DNA of 31,028 nt from Ectocarpus siliculosus (GCA_000310025.1 FN649732.1:55586-86613), one strand, 5' to 3'; shown: positions 21,261-30,791, numbered from the stretch's first letter. Notes: generated from the letters alone by a model not told the origin. A program made the numbers and translations.

Positions 21261-22395
21261 AAAGAAACAGGCACCACCCAGAAAACCAACACAACAGCAC
21301 TGATAGCTTTATATAAGCAGATGCAAGGCCTCAAGAAGCCAGACGTCGCAGGCGATATGTTGGACCAAGGACGAAAGATTGATACCAGTAGAGCTCATCG
21401 CTTGCATTCGACACGCACGCGAAGCCAGGCAAAACACAACGATGAGGATCTACCACCCACTACCAGACAACAAATCAAATGACTGTGTCCTTGTACCCCC
21501 ACCGAGGGATTTGGCCAGGGGGAGGGACTGCTGTTCACGTTTAAAAACAGATTCCGTAGACCTTCGCTCGTAGATCTGTACTCACAAAACATCGTCGTGG
21601 CTTTTGGTGACCCACACAGATACCGAAACCCTTTACTCGTCAAGTCAAACACCACCCTCTTCATTTCCCCAATGCCTGGTACACGAGAAGAAGCGAACCC
21701 GTGGTGTCCAGGTAAAACAGACCAAACCTAAACAGGCCAACAGTTAATCGATCAATCTGTTTCCGCCCATTCACGGCTGTCCAGCAACATACGCCTTTAC
21801 TCCCCGGCTCCTGCACGTCTGTCAAAAATCCGATTCTCCCTCGTACACCCCTCCTGCACTTTCATGGCACATGCGCCGGGGGAGAGGCTGGTTGTGGTGT
21901 GACCGAACACAATATGAATGTCATGTTTGGTGTGGAACATAACCAATCGACTTAGTGCGAAGCCTGCGCACATACTCACAGGCTAGCTTTTCACACACAC
22001 CAGGGGCTTTGCCTCGCACACGCCGTTAGCATACAAACAGCAGCAACAGCAGTACTGAGATGTTTTGCAGACGTGCACAAAGTGTGATGGCACAAAGAGC
22101 CGCTCGCGAAAGGAATCAACCAAACACCGCAGATGTCCCCTCAACCGAATCGGTTCTCATTTGCACCAGTTGTAATGGCCTGTCCGACTGTCTCTACTGC
22201 AGTATCGGAGAAGAGACAAGGACAACTACGCGATACTGTGCCTGAAAGGCGCACGGGGCGAAGGCGACAGCAGCAAATCAAAACCAGCGTGAAGGAGAGC
22301 CTTTGGTCCTGGCCTGTGCCCGTCCGTTCGCGTGTACTGCTCGAGGACAAACGCGCACAGCTCGATCGATCAGATCGAAGACGAAGGGGCCGCAG

Positions 22396-23887
22396 GGAAG
22401 GGGTAGACGCGGAGGAATGGTTCACCAACTGCTTTGATTTTCTGCACGATACGATCTACCAGGCAAACAAGAGACCGATCAACCAATATCGTGCTTACTG
22501 GTGTTTCAGTTTACACACCACAGCAGGTGCCCACCTCTCTACAAAATTATGTCCCGAGCTGCTTCCTCGTTTCGATCCAGAGACCCTTCGTCACCGTAGC
22601 TCTCTAACGAGCGTGTCGTGCTTGTCCTCAGGGCTGTTAGAAAGGCTCACCCATTAGACTACTTCAGCGCTGAGTAGTCCAATGGGTAAGCCTTTCTTAC
22701 AAGAGATACACTCTCGGCTCGTAGTCGCTGGGATTTAGAAGTAGGGATCTCTGGGGACGGACCCCTCGCCAGGCGCTGCCGGTGCGGCGGCGACATCCGA
22801 ATCCCCCCCCTCGCCCGCCGGCGGCGGTAGCTCCAGCGGCGGGGTTAGCAACGGCGCGCGGTCGGAGACCCACCCACGTTGTTCGTCATGCACACGGGCC
22901 CCGTCGCAAGACTTGAGGACCTTGACCGCCGACTCGTGATGGTTGTCGCCGTTGTTGAGTTAGCACCACAGCACTGCCTGGGGATCCATCTCCGCACGCG
23001 CGTTACACACATGTACCCCGGCTGCAAGAACGGGACGATCTGGAGCGGGGGCGGGAGACCGGTGAAGACCTCGTGCGGCGACTTGTACCTGACGTTAGCC
23101 TTGGTCGGGGAACAGTTGAAGCCGCCGGCAGCCCAGTGACACGACTCAAGCCAAAGACGCTCGCAAGGGCAGGGCCCATCATGACTGGATATGATGCAGC
23201 CGGCGGTGTATGAAGGAATTTCAACAACCGGGAAGGAAGATCGATAGAAGAATATATCTCCTGACCTGTGGTGCTGCTATTATAACTCATGGTACACAGA
23301 GTGTGTTGCGTTAGAATCCCATCACATCGGAGTGCTGATCGACTGCTAGCTCTTCCTGTGAGAGTTTTTCTCTTTGTGGGGTTCAACGCGGGTTCCTCAC
23401 CATGGGAGGTCGCGCTACGTGATACCTAAAGTGTCAGCCACTCCCTCGGTGTGCCTCACATTGTTTCAGCAAATTTCCAATCAATCTGAATGCGCCATCT
23501 GGGGCGTTTCGTTGTAGGTGCGCGAATCCATACCGTCCCCCGATTGACTGGAAGCCCTCAGCTCTCTAGCCCCGTTGACTCCCGCAGTAGAGACAGCAGG
23601 GAGCGCTCTAACCTTGCCTGCAGAATAGTGGAGCAAGTGGAGGAGATAAACAACGGGAGACGGGCGGGCGCATACAAATTCGACGATCTTGACGTCCTCA
23701 CCGCGTACGTACCGTGCTGCTGTAGTGCTGCATTTCTTTGTCCGGAAGCTTTTTTTGCAGGGGGGGGCTCTTCGCTAGAAGAGGTATGCACCGTCCAAAT
23801 ATAGCTTCAACAACCAGACCTACCCTGAATTCTCTTGGTACATCCAGCTCAGAGAAATAAATGTGTTCACGGATTCACTGCTGTGCT
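22396..23887 (+). CDS. Possible unrecognised multi-exon gene (three phase-compatible exons)
   Basis: Three candidate exons of 105, 105 and 104 bases (22396-22500, 23600-23704, 23784-23887) join in phase. They give about 104 residues with normal aromatic and charged composition. The joined product starts EGVDAEEWFTNCFDF, passes through INQYRAYW and IVEQVEEINNGRRAG, and continues AYKFDDLDVLTA then YAPSKYSFNNQTYPEFSWY. The donors are TG|GTGTTT, GC|GTACGT (strong) and CT|GTCAGT. The first and last are weak, and the third exon's acceptor (GAAGAG|G) competes with a stronger TTTTTTTGCAG at 23760 that leads to a stop. I recognise no family. The gene would continue at both ends; a frame at about 24140-24226 is a possible next exon. 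The first intron contains the antisense copia remnant. Confidence 0.35.
22635..22701. repeat. Near-perfect hairpin, 29-bp arms, 9-base centre
   Basis: The arms 22635-22663 and 22673-22701 pair at 26 of 29 positions. The centre TCAGCGCTG is itself nearly palindromic. The arms contain AGAAAGGCTCACCCATTAGA and its complement. It lies between the candidate exon at 22396-22500 and the copia remnant. It could be a tiny foldback element or a small-RNA precursor; the sequence alone does not decide. Confidence 0.85.
22736..23210 (-). mobile_element. Decayed Ty1/copia polyprotein fragment (end of integrase)
   Basis: On the minus strand, from about 23165 to 22985, the frame reads ERLWLESCHWAAGGFNCSPT, then KSPHEVFTGLPPPLQIVPF and LQPGYM. 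This is the pattern of the region after the catalytic core of copia-type integrases, where a K(S/T)P(Y/H)E-(x)-G-x-P motif is followed by the position of the virus or plant GC-Y segment. Near 22960-22985 the reading frame shifts, and the homologous-looking text resumes as LNNGDNHHESAVKVLKS and then a Pro/Gly/Ala-rich tail to a stop at 22738-22736. No integrase catalytic core, reverse transcriptase, RNase H or LTR was found next to it. This is a broken relic, not an active element. Confidence 0.75.
23600..23704 (+). CDS. Best-supported exon of the unrecognised gene
   Basis: This exon has the strongest signals of the three: CAGCAG|G at the 5' side and GC|GTACGTACC at the 3' side. It encodes ERSNLACRIVEQVEEINNGR and then a Tyr-Lys-Phe-Asp-Asp-Leu-Asp stretch, which looks like folded protein rather than chance translation. 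The frame stays open about 37 codons upstream, so the 5' border is uncertain. Confidence 0.4.
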
Positions 23888-26463
23888 GTCAGTGGTGGCG
23901 GGGTTTGGAGTTTGGAGCCAGTTGGAGAACACAACTCCAAGGCACCTCTGTACCTCTGTGTGTGTCATGGTAGCGTGATACGGAATGGATACCATACCGC
24001 CGCGATGCAGTGCGTGACTGCTAGCGTTCGACCCACCTCAGCCCCAATTCACGGTGGTTTCTTGCTTTGGGTGGGTGGTCAACCGCATCCTCACACCAAG
24101 CAAGACCAGAGACTGACCCCGACCCACTCCTTCGCAGATTCGGGACGTAACATCTCCGAGAATCGATCTACAGCAGTAGTACCAGATCTCCCAAAATGCG
24201 TCTCCCGAGACTGTGAACCGGAGATGTGGTGTTTTCTATGTTCGAATTCTGAGCACCCAAGTGCCTCAAGTGCCTCATCCGTACTCCTGAGAGAAATGAC
24301 GGCAACGACGGGCACAACAACGCCAGATGCGGCAGAAACAACTCCATCTTTGCCGGTAAACGGAGAATTCATGTGATGGCGTGTTTGGCAGCAAAGATAT
24401 GTAGTGGGCGTATACGACACCAGTACAGCAGCAGCAGTCTATGTTTTGTCTAGAAGGTGCTATTTACTGCTACAGCAGTATCAAGTAATCAATCAGTGTA
24501 CCAGCTTCGCTCGTAGTATTATAGCAGTACTCTCTGTGTACCTTGGCGTAGCCGTAACGCATGTGTGTGTACCCTAGACTATGTAACTTACCTCCCGTAG
24601 GCCCAATTTGTACAAGCGAAGAGATTCAAACAAAGCTAGGTGTTGACGCCCGATTGTCCAACAACGGATTGCTTTCCATTTGCACTACAATCCACTGCTT
24701 GCCGCTGCTGTACTGTAGGTTCATCATTCAAAATCTTGGGGGGCCCGTACAGGCGACGCGGGTAGGGTGTTGTTGACATTGAGAGAGAGGATGGCCCATG
24801 CGGAAGAAATGGGGGAGGGTTTGGTCTAGATGCTCGACTCCTTCTGTCGGTACCGCTGCAGCCCGCAGGCGCAGAAGGCGTTCCGGCGATTCTGATGCTT
24901 TGCTGTCCCGCGCTGGACACAAGAAGCAAAACGTGCTGCATACCGTACTACACCTATAACACCAGTGGCTTCTTCCCAGATCGCTATCTGTCTCTCGCTC
25001 GGTGCATGTTACGGCGAGAAAGAGAGGCTTGCAGCCCCGAAAGCAGCGGTTACATGCGTTTCCATTCGATTTCCGTGTATCGGGATTCTTGAGCAACACC
25101 ACTGCTGTACGCGGCTGTGGGTATGAGAGTCGCGAGCAACATTGGGGCGGAGGGTGTTTATTCTCATCCAGCATCATTGCCCTGCATTCATGTGGTTGGT
25201 ACATTCTGCGCAACCCTCGCCGAACAAAGCGCCGAGTGACTTTCCGCTAAATAGAGACACCGCGCATATGCCAGCGCTCTAAAACGTTTGCGTTGCCTCG
25301 TTACGTATGTGGATCGTTTCTTTCTTGACGCCACCGGGGGGCGCGCTCCTAGAAATGGGCGCAGGTTGAATCTTGTACTCGTGCTGCAAAGGTCCTCAAC
25401 TGCTGCTGTCGGCGATGACAGGAAAATGCGTTAAAAGTATGTACTTTCCCTGCTGCTGCTGCCGCCGCTGCTGCTGCTGCTGCTGATGCTGCTGCTGCTG
25501 ATGATGCTGCTGATGCTGATTGTTGGTGCCGGTGGACACGGGATGCAGAACACCGCCACCGCCTCAGGGGGGGGAACAGCCTTCCGATTTGCTGACGGCG
25601 CAGCGAAGTGGACGGTGAGATGCACTGATATTACGTACGGCAGCAGACTTTCACCGGCAATCTGATGGATGGGAGGAGGTTTCGTCGTAGAACTGATGGC
25701 CGGATGACCCTACTTGAGGCTCCGAACACAAGTCACAAGCAGTGCCCTCGTTCTGGGGTTTGTTCCTCATGCTTTGACCCTTCTGGCGTTCACCTATGGA
25801 ACATGCTCCCTACCCTTCAAAGGAGAGAAACGAGTTTGCCGTGGCCACGCCCTGATCCGGAGGAAGAATAGACTCCGAAGTAATTTCAAAGGCTCAGAGT
25901 GAGTCCTCACCAACCACCCCGAAAAACAAGTTATTCATCGAACGGCAAGAAGCAGGGTAGGGCAAGGCACAGCCGAATAGAACCAACACACAAAGCAGGA
26001 GCACTTTGCTCCGCTCGGAAGCTGAGTCGGGAAAAGGCACTCCGTCGGTACCCACAAGAGAATAGTGTTCAGTAAATACCCTGAAGCAGGGTAAGGTCTC
26101 CTCGCAACCCTTTGCATGACCCGGCAGCGCTCGTCGTCGGGGAGGGTGTGCCTTCCAGGTCAAGCTCGTTCCGTGGTCTGTGGGCCTTGTCGCCGGAAAA
26201 TCCAATCGAAAATTCGAACACCGAAAAGCGAGAATCAAGCATGCCGCTGATTGGACAACCTGCCAGCTGCTGCCAGCGGATCTTGGAAATATTTTGGTGC
26301 TTGTCTCGGTACGGGAAAATCGAGAGCGAATTATGAGCGCGCGGCTCAGCAAGTATAGGCGAGAAAACGTCCCTTCGTGTTGAAGGCGACGACGTTTTCG
26401 AGACTTGTGTTTCACACCAAGAGCGTTCGATCACGAGTTGCTCGCTGAGTGCACAGCGTATCG
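23888..26463. other. No confidently supported gene; TACTGCTGTA-like words and CTG tract
   Basis: Words of the type CTACAGCAGTAG, TACAGCAGCAGCAG, TGCTACAGCAGTA and TATAGCAGTACT cluster between about 24170 and 24530. Frames of up to 173 codons are present on both strands without domains. The stretch immediately left of ureF, about 25900-26463, should hold its promoter, but I see no clear core element. Confidence 0.45.
25445..25562 (-). repeat. CTG/CAG tract, possible poly-Gln exon
   Basis: About 70 bases (25450-25520) are almost entirely CTG with ATG and CCG interruptions. On the minus strand one frame reads STGTNNQHQQHHQQQQHQQQ and continues into Arg and Gln. It is bounded by a C-rich acceptor CCCCTGAG|GC at 25562 and a donor GGAAA|GTACAT at 25445. 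That makes a 118-base exon of a minus-strand gene possible, but no partner exon was found. Confidence 0.35.
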
Positions 26464-26553
26464 ATGCGAGCCCAACATTTTTCGACGGAAGCTTCTTCGG
26501 CACACACCCTCTCACGCCTCTTTTCTGGGGGTGGACAGGCAACAACGGCACTT
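26464..26553 (+). CDS. ureF: Candidate ureF first exon
   Basis: ATG at 26464 opens 30 codons (MRAQHFSTEASSAHTLSRLF onward) to CTT|GTAGGC, which would join the next exon in phase 0 to read ...TTAL then LWQLCDSG. The donor is poor beyond GT, and no similarity is expected this far N-terminal, so this is only the best candidate found. If it is correct, UreF is 353 residues. Confidence 0.3.
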
Positions 26554-26889
26554 GTAGGCCGGTCTACGGAGATACCGCGCTCTCGTTTGGGCGACGCCTG
26601 CTGAGGAGGGCACCGCATGACCTCGCGCCATTGACCCGAGTTTTGTAGCGGCCGGCTAGGTTGGCACGTCTTTCTGAAGTCGACCGCTTGTTGCACCGGG
26701 AGCGTTTGCAACAAGCTTCCCCCTTTCGGCATCGGCCTGGAACTCTCACGGGCAGTCTATCCGTAATTCATTCTACACCATCTCCGCAATTTTTCTATCG
26801 GCACACAGTACGCCACGGTCAACACCCGACGAAACTTGAGAAGCACCTGTCAAGCCGGTCTCCTCCGCCCCTCCCACGTATTTTCGCAG

Positions 26890-27005
26890 TTGTGGCAGCT
26901 ATGCGACTCAGGCTTGCCCACCGGCGGCTTTGCGCACTCCGGGGGGCTGGAGGCAGCGGCAGCGCAGGGGATCGTCAGAGCTAAGCATACCGGGAGCCTT
27001 CTCCG
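26890..27005 (+). CDS. ureF: ureF exon with the N-terminal DSGLPTGGFAHSGG block
   Basis: The acceptor is CCCCTCCCACGTATTTTCGCAG|TTG and the donor is CTCCG|GTACGT. Both are strong. The exon ends two bases into an Arg codon that is completed by the G at 27478. Confidence 0.93.
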
Positions 27006-30000
27006 GTACGTGTTGATAGTCTCCACATTTTACTGTTGTCATCGTCGTCTTCGTTGTCGTTTGTGTTGGCATCCTTGACGGCACCTCGAAACGCAGCCCC
27101 TCGGCGAAATCACACTAACACACACACACAATGGTCTAACAACTTGACACGGCATGCATCACATGAGAGGGCACGGCATGCCACACATGAGAGGGCGCGG
27201 CATGCAAGGCATGAGAGGGAGCTCCCCGACGAAAGCACCCCCCCCCCCCCCCCCTGGGCAATGGTCTAGCAATAAACTGAAAAAGGCACGCAGAAAAAGA
27301 ACATGAGAGTACATCCCTCCCACCCCTCTCTCGCTAGCTGTACAAGGGCCGGGCCGTAAGCAGCGAGAACATCGCTGTCCCTGCGGCATATCAACCCCAA
27401 CACAACAGAGACAACTCAAGCTGACCCGCTGCTTCCTTCCGCTCGCTTTGACGGTTACGCACGCGCGGCGGGCTCAGGTTTGTCCGCGGCGCCTTGGCCA
27501 ACGCCGCCTCCTTGCAACTCCCGTTGCTGCGGGAAGCGCGGAGGGCGCGCACGCTGGAAGCTTGGTTGGAGGTTGACTCCGTTGCTCACGCCTGCATCAC
27601 GGCGGAGGTGGGCGTTGAGATTTATTTTTCCTTGTTCCCCCCCCACGTTTCGTTTTTTGTTTTTGTGTTTCTGGTGCGAAGCAACACCTTTTCGCCAGAC
27701 ATCCAGGTTGTCTTTAAGGATATATTCATAATATCAAAGGAAGACTATCCGTTCGGGACAATGTCGCAGCAGTCGAAGGGGATGTGATGAAAGTCTGTTC
27801 AGTGAACGGGGGAAGTGCCTGCTGGACAATTAGCTTCTTTTGAGTCATTTTTTTTGCTTCTCGTAGAGAATATGCATACCAACACAGGAAGACCATCCGT
27901 TGGAGACACAGCCACAGTCGAAGGAGATGTGTTGAAGTCTTTGCCGCGAATGGAGAAAAATCCTGCTGGTTGTTATTTTGTTTTTTTTAGTCTGTTTAAG
28001 GCCATACACTGCTTTTTTAAACAAATTCCTTTTAGTGCAAAGTTTACACACAACGCCGACGCTGGGGTATCCGCAAGCTTTGTCGGGTATTCGAACAGTC
28101 GATCTTCCTTTGTGGCTTTCTGCCCCCAGGCGGCGAGGAGGGCCTCTCTGGCGCAGGGGGCGGGGCTCCTTCGGGCGGCTCAGGCAATGTTCCCCCTCGG
28201 GGAAGAATGCGGCGCAATTATCAGCGAGTTCCGGGCTTTGGTCCGACGGGGAGGATCAGCCGCATTCTCCGAAGGTGCTGCTGCTACATACATGCGCGCA
28301 ATAGTTGCGCAAAATGACGGTGAAGAAAGTACATGGTTCCTCCTACAAAGTGCGGCGGAATCGACGTTTCTCGAGTGAACGGCTGCCCAAACGACCACGT
28401 CTCACGCAGACAACAGTCGCAGCTTCTCGGCGTCAGGTTCAGGTTGAGACACTTCTCTTGTTTGTATGTCTGGGCAAGGGCTTGATTGAAGGCACCTCGT
28501 TTCTTCGTCTCTTGGCCTGCGGCACAGGAAACTCTCCTTCCTCTGTCTTGGGACGGCTCTTGTTCTTTGTCGATCACGGACACAAAACTATCTTATGCAC
28601 AGCCTCTCTCTAGCAGTGCCTCGTTTGTCATCCGATAGAGGTACCAAGGCTGAAAAACGCAGGAAGGAGATTCAGCAACAGCTCCAACTGGGTGCAAAAT
28701 GGTAGTTGCTGTTGTAGTACTGTAGTAGAAATTGTTGTTGTTGGTATCGTTGTAGTACGAGAAATTGTTGATGTTGTTGTCTCTGCAATAAAAAAAAGGT
28801 TCCGATACTGGTCCAACTGAAGCGGACGCGTGTTCCGTGGTCACATGCTTAGTATCCCCAAGGGTAGAAGCTTGGACGAATCAACTCTACACCCACAAAG
28901 CTCAGGGGCAGGATTGCTGCTTCCTCTGAACCGTGCTGCACGCTAAGCCTTTCTCCTTTCCCTACACGGCAATATTTCCAAATCCCTTCATCTAGCCGGC
29001 GGGGGCGGCGGCGATCAGGCAACGAGCGAGGGAAAAAGCGGCCGAAATGGGACGGAGAAATCTCGTGCCAGTAAGAAGAAGGCTGGCGCGGCGTCGGCGC
29101 TCGTGACCGCTAGGGGACACCACTCTCCGGCCTTCGGAGTGGTGTGCGGGGCTCTCGGCATCGAGGAGGACGAGGCGGCGCGGGCCTTCATGTTCCTCGT
29201 GGCCAGAGACGTCTTGTCCGCGGCGACGAGGTGTGTTGTGTAACGTTGTTGTTGTTGCTGTTGGCGTTGTTGTTGTTGCTGTTGTTGGCGTTGTTGTTGT
29301 TGTTGCTGTTGGCGGTGTTGTTGTTGTTGCTGTTGGCGGTGTTGTTGTTGTTGTTGTTGTTGGCGTTGTAGTTGTTGCCGTTGTCTTAACGTTGAACACC
29401 GTTCCGGTCTCTGCAAAGTACCGTTTAGTATCCGTACCGGCGACTCGGACGCCTTCCACGGTCATAGGCCAAACTATCCGGAAAAGGGGGAAAAGGGGTA
29501 CACCACACACTTGGAATAAAATCAAAAGGATAATACGTACTGCTATGGACTGGCAATAAACCATCAACTGCGGTAACAGTCATGGAAGAACGACACCCCA
29601 GAAGCAAGCCTCAAGCCAGTCCGGGGAGTTAGCTCGCCCACGGGGGAGCCGCAAAAAAAATTAGACGGGGAGGGTAGGCCTCCCGGAACAGCTAACACGC
29701 CTTTCAAACAAGAAGCTACCAACACGGCTCCTCCTCGACTATCAAATGTCCGCATGCCTGTGTGCGTGTCCTCCAAATACACTTACTTTTCACGTTTTTT
29801 CAGGAATTTTGCGTTTTGCGTGTGACAAAGCTGTGCAACCCGGAGTTGTTTTTCAGCGGGTTTCCGTGGATGTTTTCGGGGGGGGGGTTATATATAATTA
29901 TGTCGGGTTTCTCGTTCGTTGCTTGTTAAAAACACGCACACACCGGACGACCATTTTCTTTTTTCTGTTTTTTTGGAAGGTTGTCCTTGATAGGCCCGCT

Positions 30001-30791
30001 GGAGGCGGGCAGGCTCGTCAGCAACCTCTCCGGGTACGTTGAAACCCTGCTAAGGGTGGGAGATGTCGGAGATGTCGGAGATGTCGGAGATCCGACGGGG
30101 GGGGGCAGTGGCAGAGACGACGACAGCACTGAAGAAGGAACGGATGCGCCGGGGCGGTTATTGTCAGAAGAGTGGGGCGGGGGAGGCGGGGTCGCTGGCC
30201 GCGTCTGTCAGGTGGGAGGTATCTTGTGTTGCTACTGCTGTTCTGTCTGGTGCGTGCTCGTGTTTTGAACTCTGTCGCGTGAGACTGTTGTGTTGGTTGT
30301 GTCGATGTCAAACCGCTGGGCTGTTTGGTTTGGCGGAGGTACGTGTGTGTGAAGTTAGTTGTGTGTTGTTTGTCTTCACATGAAACCCGTTCTGTGTGTG
30401 TTTTTATTGACATCGACCGCGCCAACCGGCTGATCAACGAAAACACGTCAGTCTCAGTGCGGTTGAAAACACAAAACGCTTTTTAAATGTATCTCCAGTG
30501 TGTGTATGTGTACCGAACTGCTTATTTAGTCCCTGGGGAGACAACCATATCGTTCGTGTCGCCTAAACATCTGTTGTGCGCGTAAACCACGCACAGTAGT
30601 AATTGTACCAATCTGGTCTGCTACAATAAATAGTGCAGGCACGGAGCCAAAGGCAATGTCGCGGCCATGCATGGTACCGACTATGGCCACGCCTGTCTCC
30701 CCCCTCTCCCCTCCCGTTCCAGGTCGACCCGGTGCAAGACATCGTGCAGGGGTTGCACGACAGGCTGTACTCACGCATGTTCAACAGCTAG
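26890..30791 (+). CDS. ureF: Urease accessory protein UreF (six exons; start exon uncertain)
   Basis: UreF works with UreD/UreH and the GTPase UreG to load nickel into urease; it is cytosolic and all-helical. Exons 26890-27005, 27478-27607, 28130-28319, 28996-29230, 29980-30211 and 30723-30791 join in phase to give 323 residues. Family landmarks appear in order: LCDSGLPTGGFAHSGGLEAA near the start (residues about 4-23), FVRGALANAASLQLPLL (40-56), EAARRASLAQGAGLLRAAQ (82-100), GHHSPAFGVV and ARAFMFLVARDVLSAATR (in 180-224), LIGPLEAGRL (227-236) and the C-terminal GLHDRLYSRMFNS. Bacterial UreF is about 225-240 residues; the extra length is two linkers, one Lys/Gly/Ser-rich before GHH and one acidic with GDV repeats after the last helix pair. 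No other urease gene is in the window. The N-terminal exon is unresolved because the first listed exon begins at a strong acceptor. Confidence 0.95.
27146..27254. repeat. 24-bp minisatellite (three units) and 17-base poly-C in ureF intron
   Basis: Units at 27146, 27171 and 27195 read roughly GCACGGCATGCMWSRCATGAGAGG as a pattern, each containing GGCATGC and ATGAGAGG. A CA tract precedes them at about 27117-27130, and a run of 17 C follows at 27238-27254. All lie in the intron between the first two listed ureF exons. Confidence 0.8.
27478..27607 (+). CDS. ureF: ureF exon, FVRGALANAASLQLP helix region
   Basis: The acceptor is GCGGGCTCAG|G and the donor GCGGAG|GTGGGC. The end of the exon, VDSVAHACITAE, runs directly into AARRASLAQG of the next exon. 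This gives the same spacing as the VANRAS-type segment of other UreF proteins, with no gap. Confidence 0.93.
28130..28319 (+). CDS. ureF: ureF exon, RRASLAQGAGLLRAAQ region
   Basis: The acceptor is TTTCTGCCCCCAG|GCG. The preferred donor is GACG|GTGAAG at 28319. An alternative donor GAAG|GTGCTG at 28274 keeps the same phase and would drop 15 residues (GAAATYMRAIVAQND region), so the exon's 3' border is not settled. Confidence 0.85.
28690..28870 (+). mobile_element. TTG-linked dispersed element in ureF intron
   Basis: A TTG-rich tract interrupted by GTAGTA words is followed by TCTCTGCAATAAAAAAAAGG, then CCGATACTGGTCCAACTGAA, GCGGACGCGTGTTCCG and GGTCACATGCTTAGTATCCC. The distal half aligns with the copies at 20295-20445 and 29243-29500. 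It sits in the intron between the 28319 and 28996 exon borders. Confidence 0.65.
28996..29230 (+). CDS. ureF: ureF exon, GHHSPAFGVV and ARAFMFLVARD region
   Basis: The acceptor is CCCTTCATCTAG|CC and the donor GACGAG|GTGTGT. The first 50 residues are a Gly/Lys/Ser-rich linker not found in bacterial UreF. The conserved GHH segment and the following helix are intact. Confidence 0.9.
29243..29500 (+). mobile_element. TTG-linked dispersed element in the next ureF intron
   Basis: About 140 bases of TTG with regular CTG and GCG interruptions are followed by TCTTAACGTTGAACACCG, then GGTCTCTGCAAAGTACCG, ATCCGTACCGGCGACTCGGA, CGCCTTCCACGGTCATAGG and CCAAACTATCCGGAAAAGG. It is the longest copy in the window and lies in the intron 29231-29979. 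Confidence 0.7.
29980..30211 (+). CDS. ureF: ureF exon, LIGPLEAGRL plus acidic GDV-repeat linker
   Basis: The acceptor is CTGTTTTTTTGGAAG|G and the donor GTCTGTCAG|GTGGGA. The conserved part is short (about 25 residues). The rest is a GDVGDVGDVGD run coded by a 9-base repeat (30060-30092), then Asp/Glu/Gly-rich sequence. Confidence 0.9.
30060..30092 (+). repeat. In-frame 9-base repeat inside ureF
   Basis: GATGTCGGA is repeated about four times, coding Gly-Asp-Val repeats in the UreF acidic linker. Because the unit is a multiple of three, copy-number change would keep the frame. Confidence 0.9.
30723..30791 (+). CDS. ureF: ureF last exon, conserved C-terminus
   Basis: The acceptor CCCTCCCGTTCCAG|GTC is strong. 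The exon encodes 22 residues, VDPVQDIVQGLHDRLYSRMF plus NS, and a TAG stop. The DRLYSR-(x)-F-x-S ending is a hallmark of the UreF C-terminus that contacts its partner UreH/UreD. Confidence 0.95.
   Translation, partial: VDPVQDIVQGLHDRLYSRMFNS

Larger units (their letters stand above)
19804..22395. other. No confidently supported gene; dispersed-element copies
   Basis: Two copies of the TTG-linked element are listed separately. Plus-strand frames at about 20958-21482 and 22133-22395 are open, but I recognise no domain and saw no convincing start. The second runs into the possible exon at 22396 and could hold upstream exons of that gene. Confidence 0.45.

Noticed and set aside
25894-26415. Minus-strand frame of 173 codons upstream of ureF, a possible divergent gene
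   Set aside because: No domain, no good splice sites and competing frames in the same place; more likely the ureF promoter region.
29015-29567. Minus-strand frames with long Gln or Thr runs
   Set aside because: They read the TTG tract of the intronic element and the antisense of a ureF exon.
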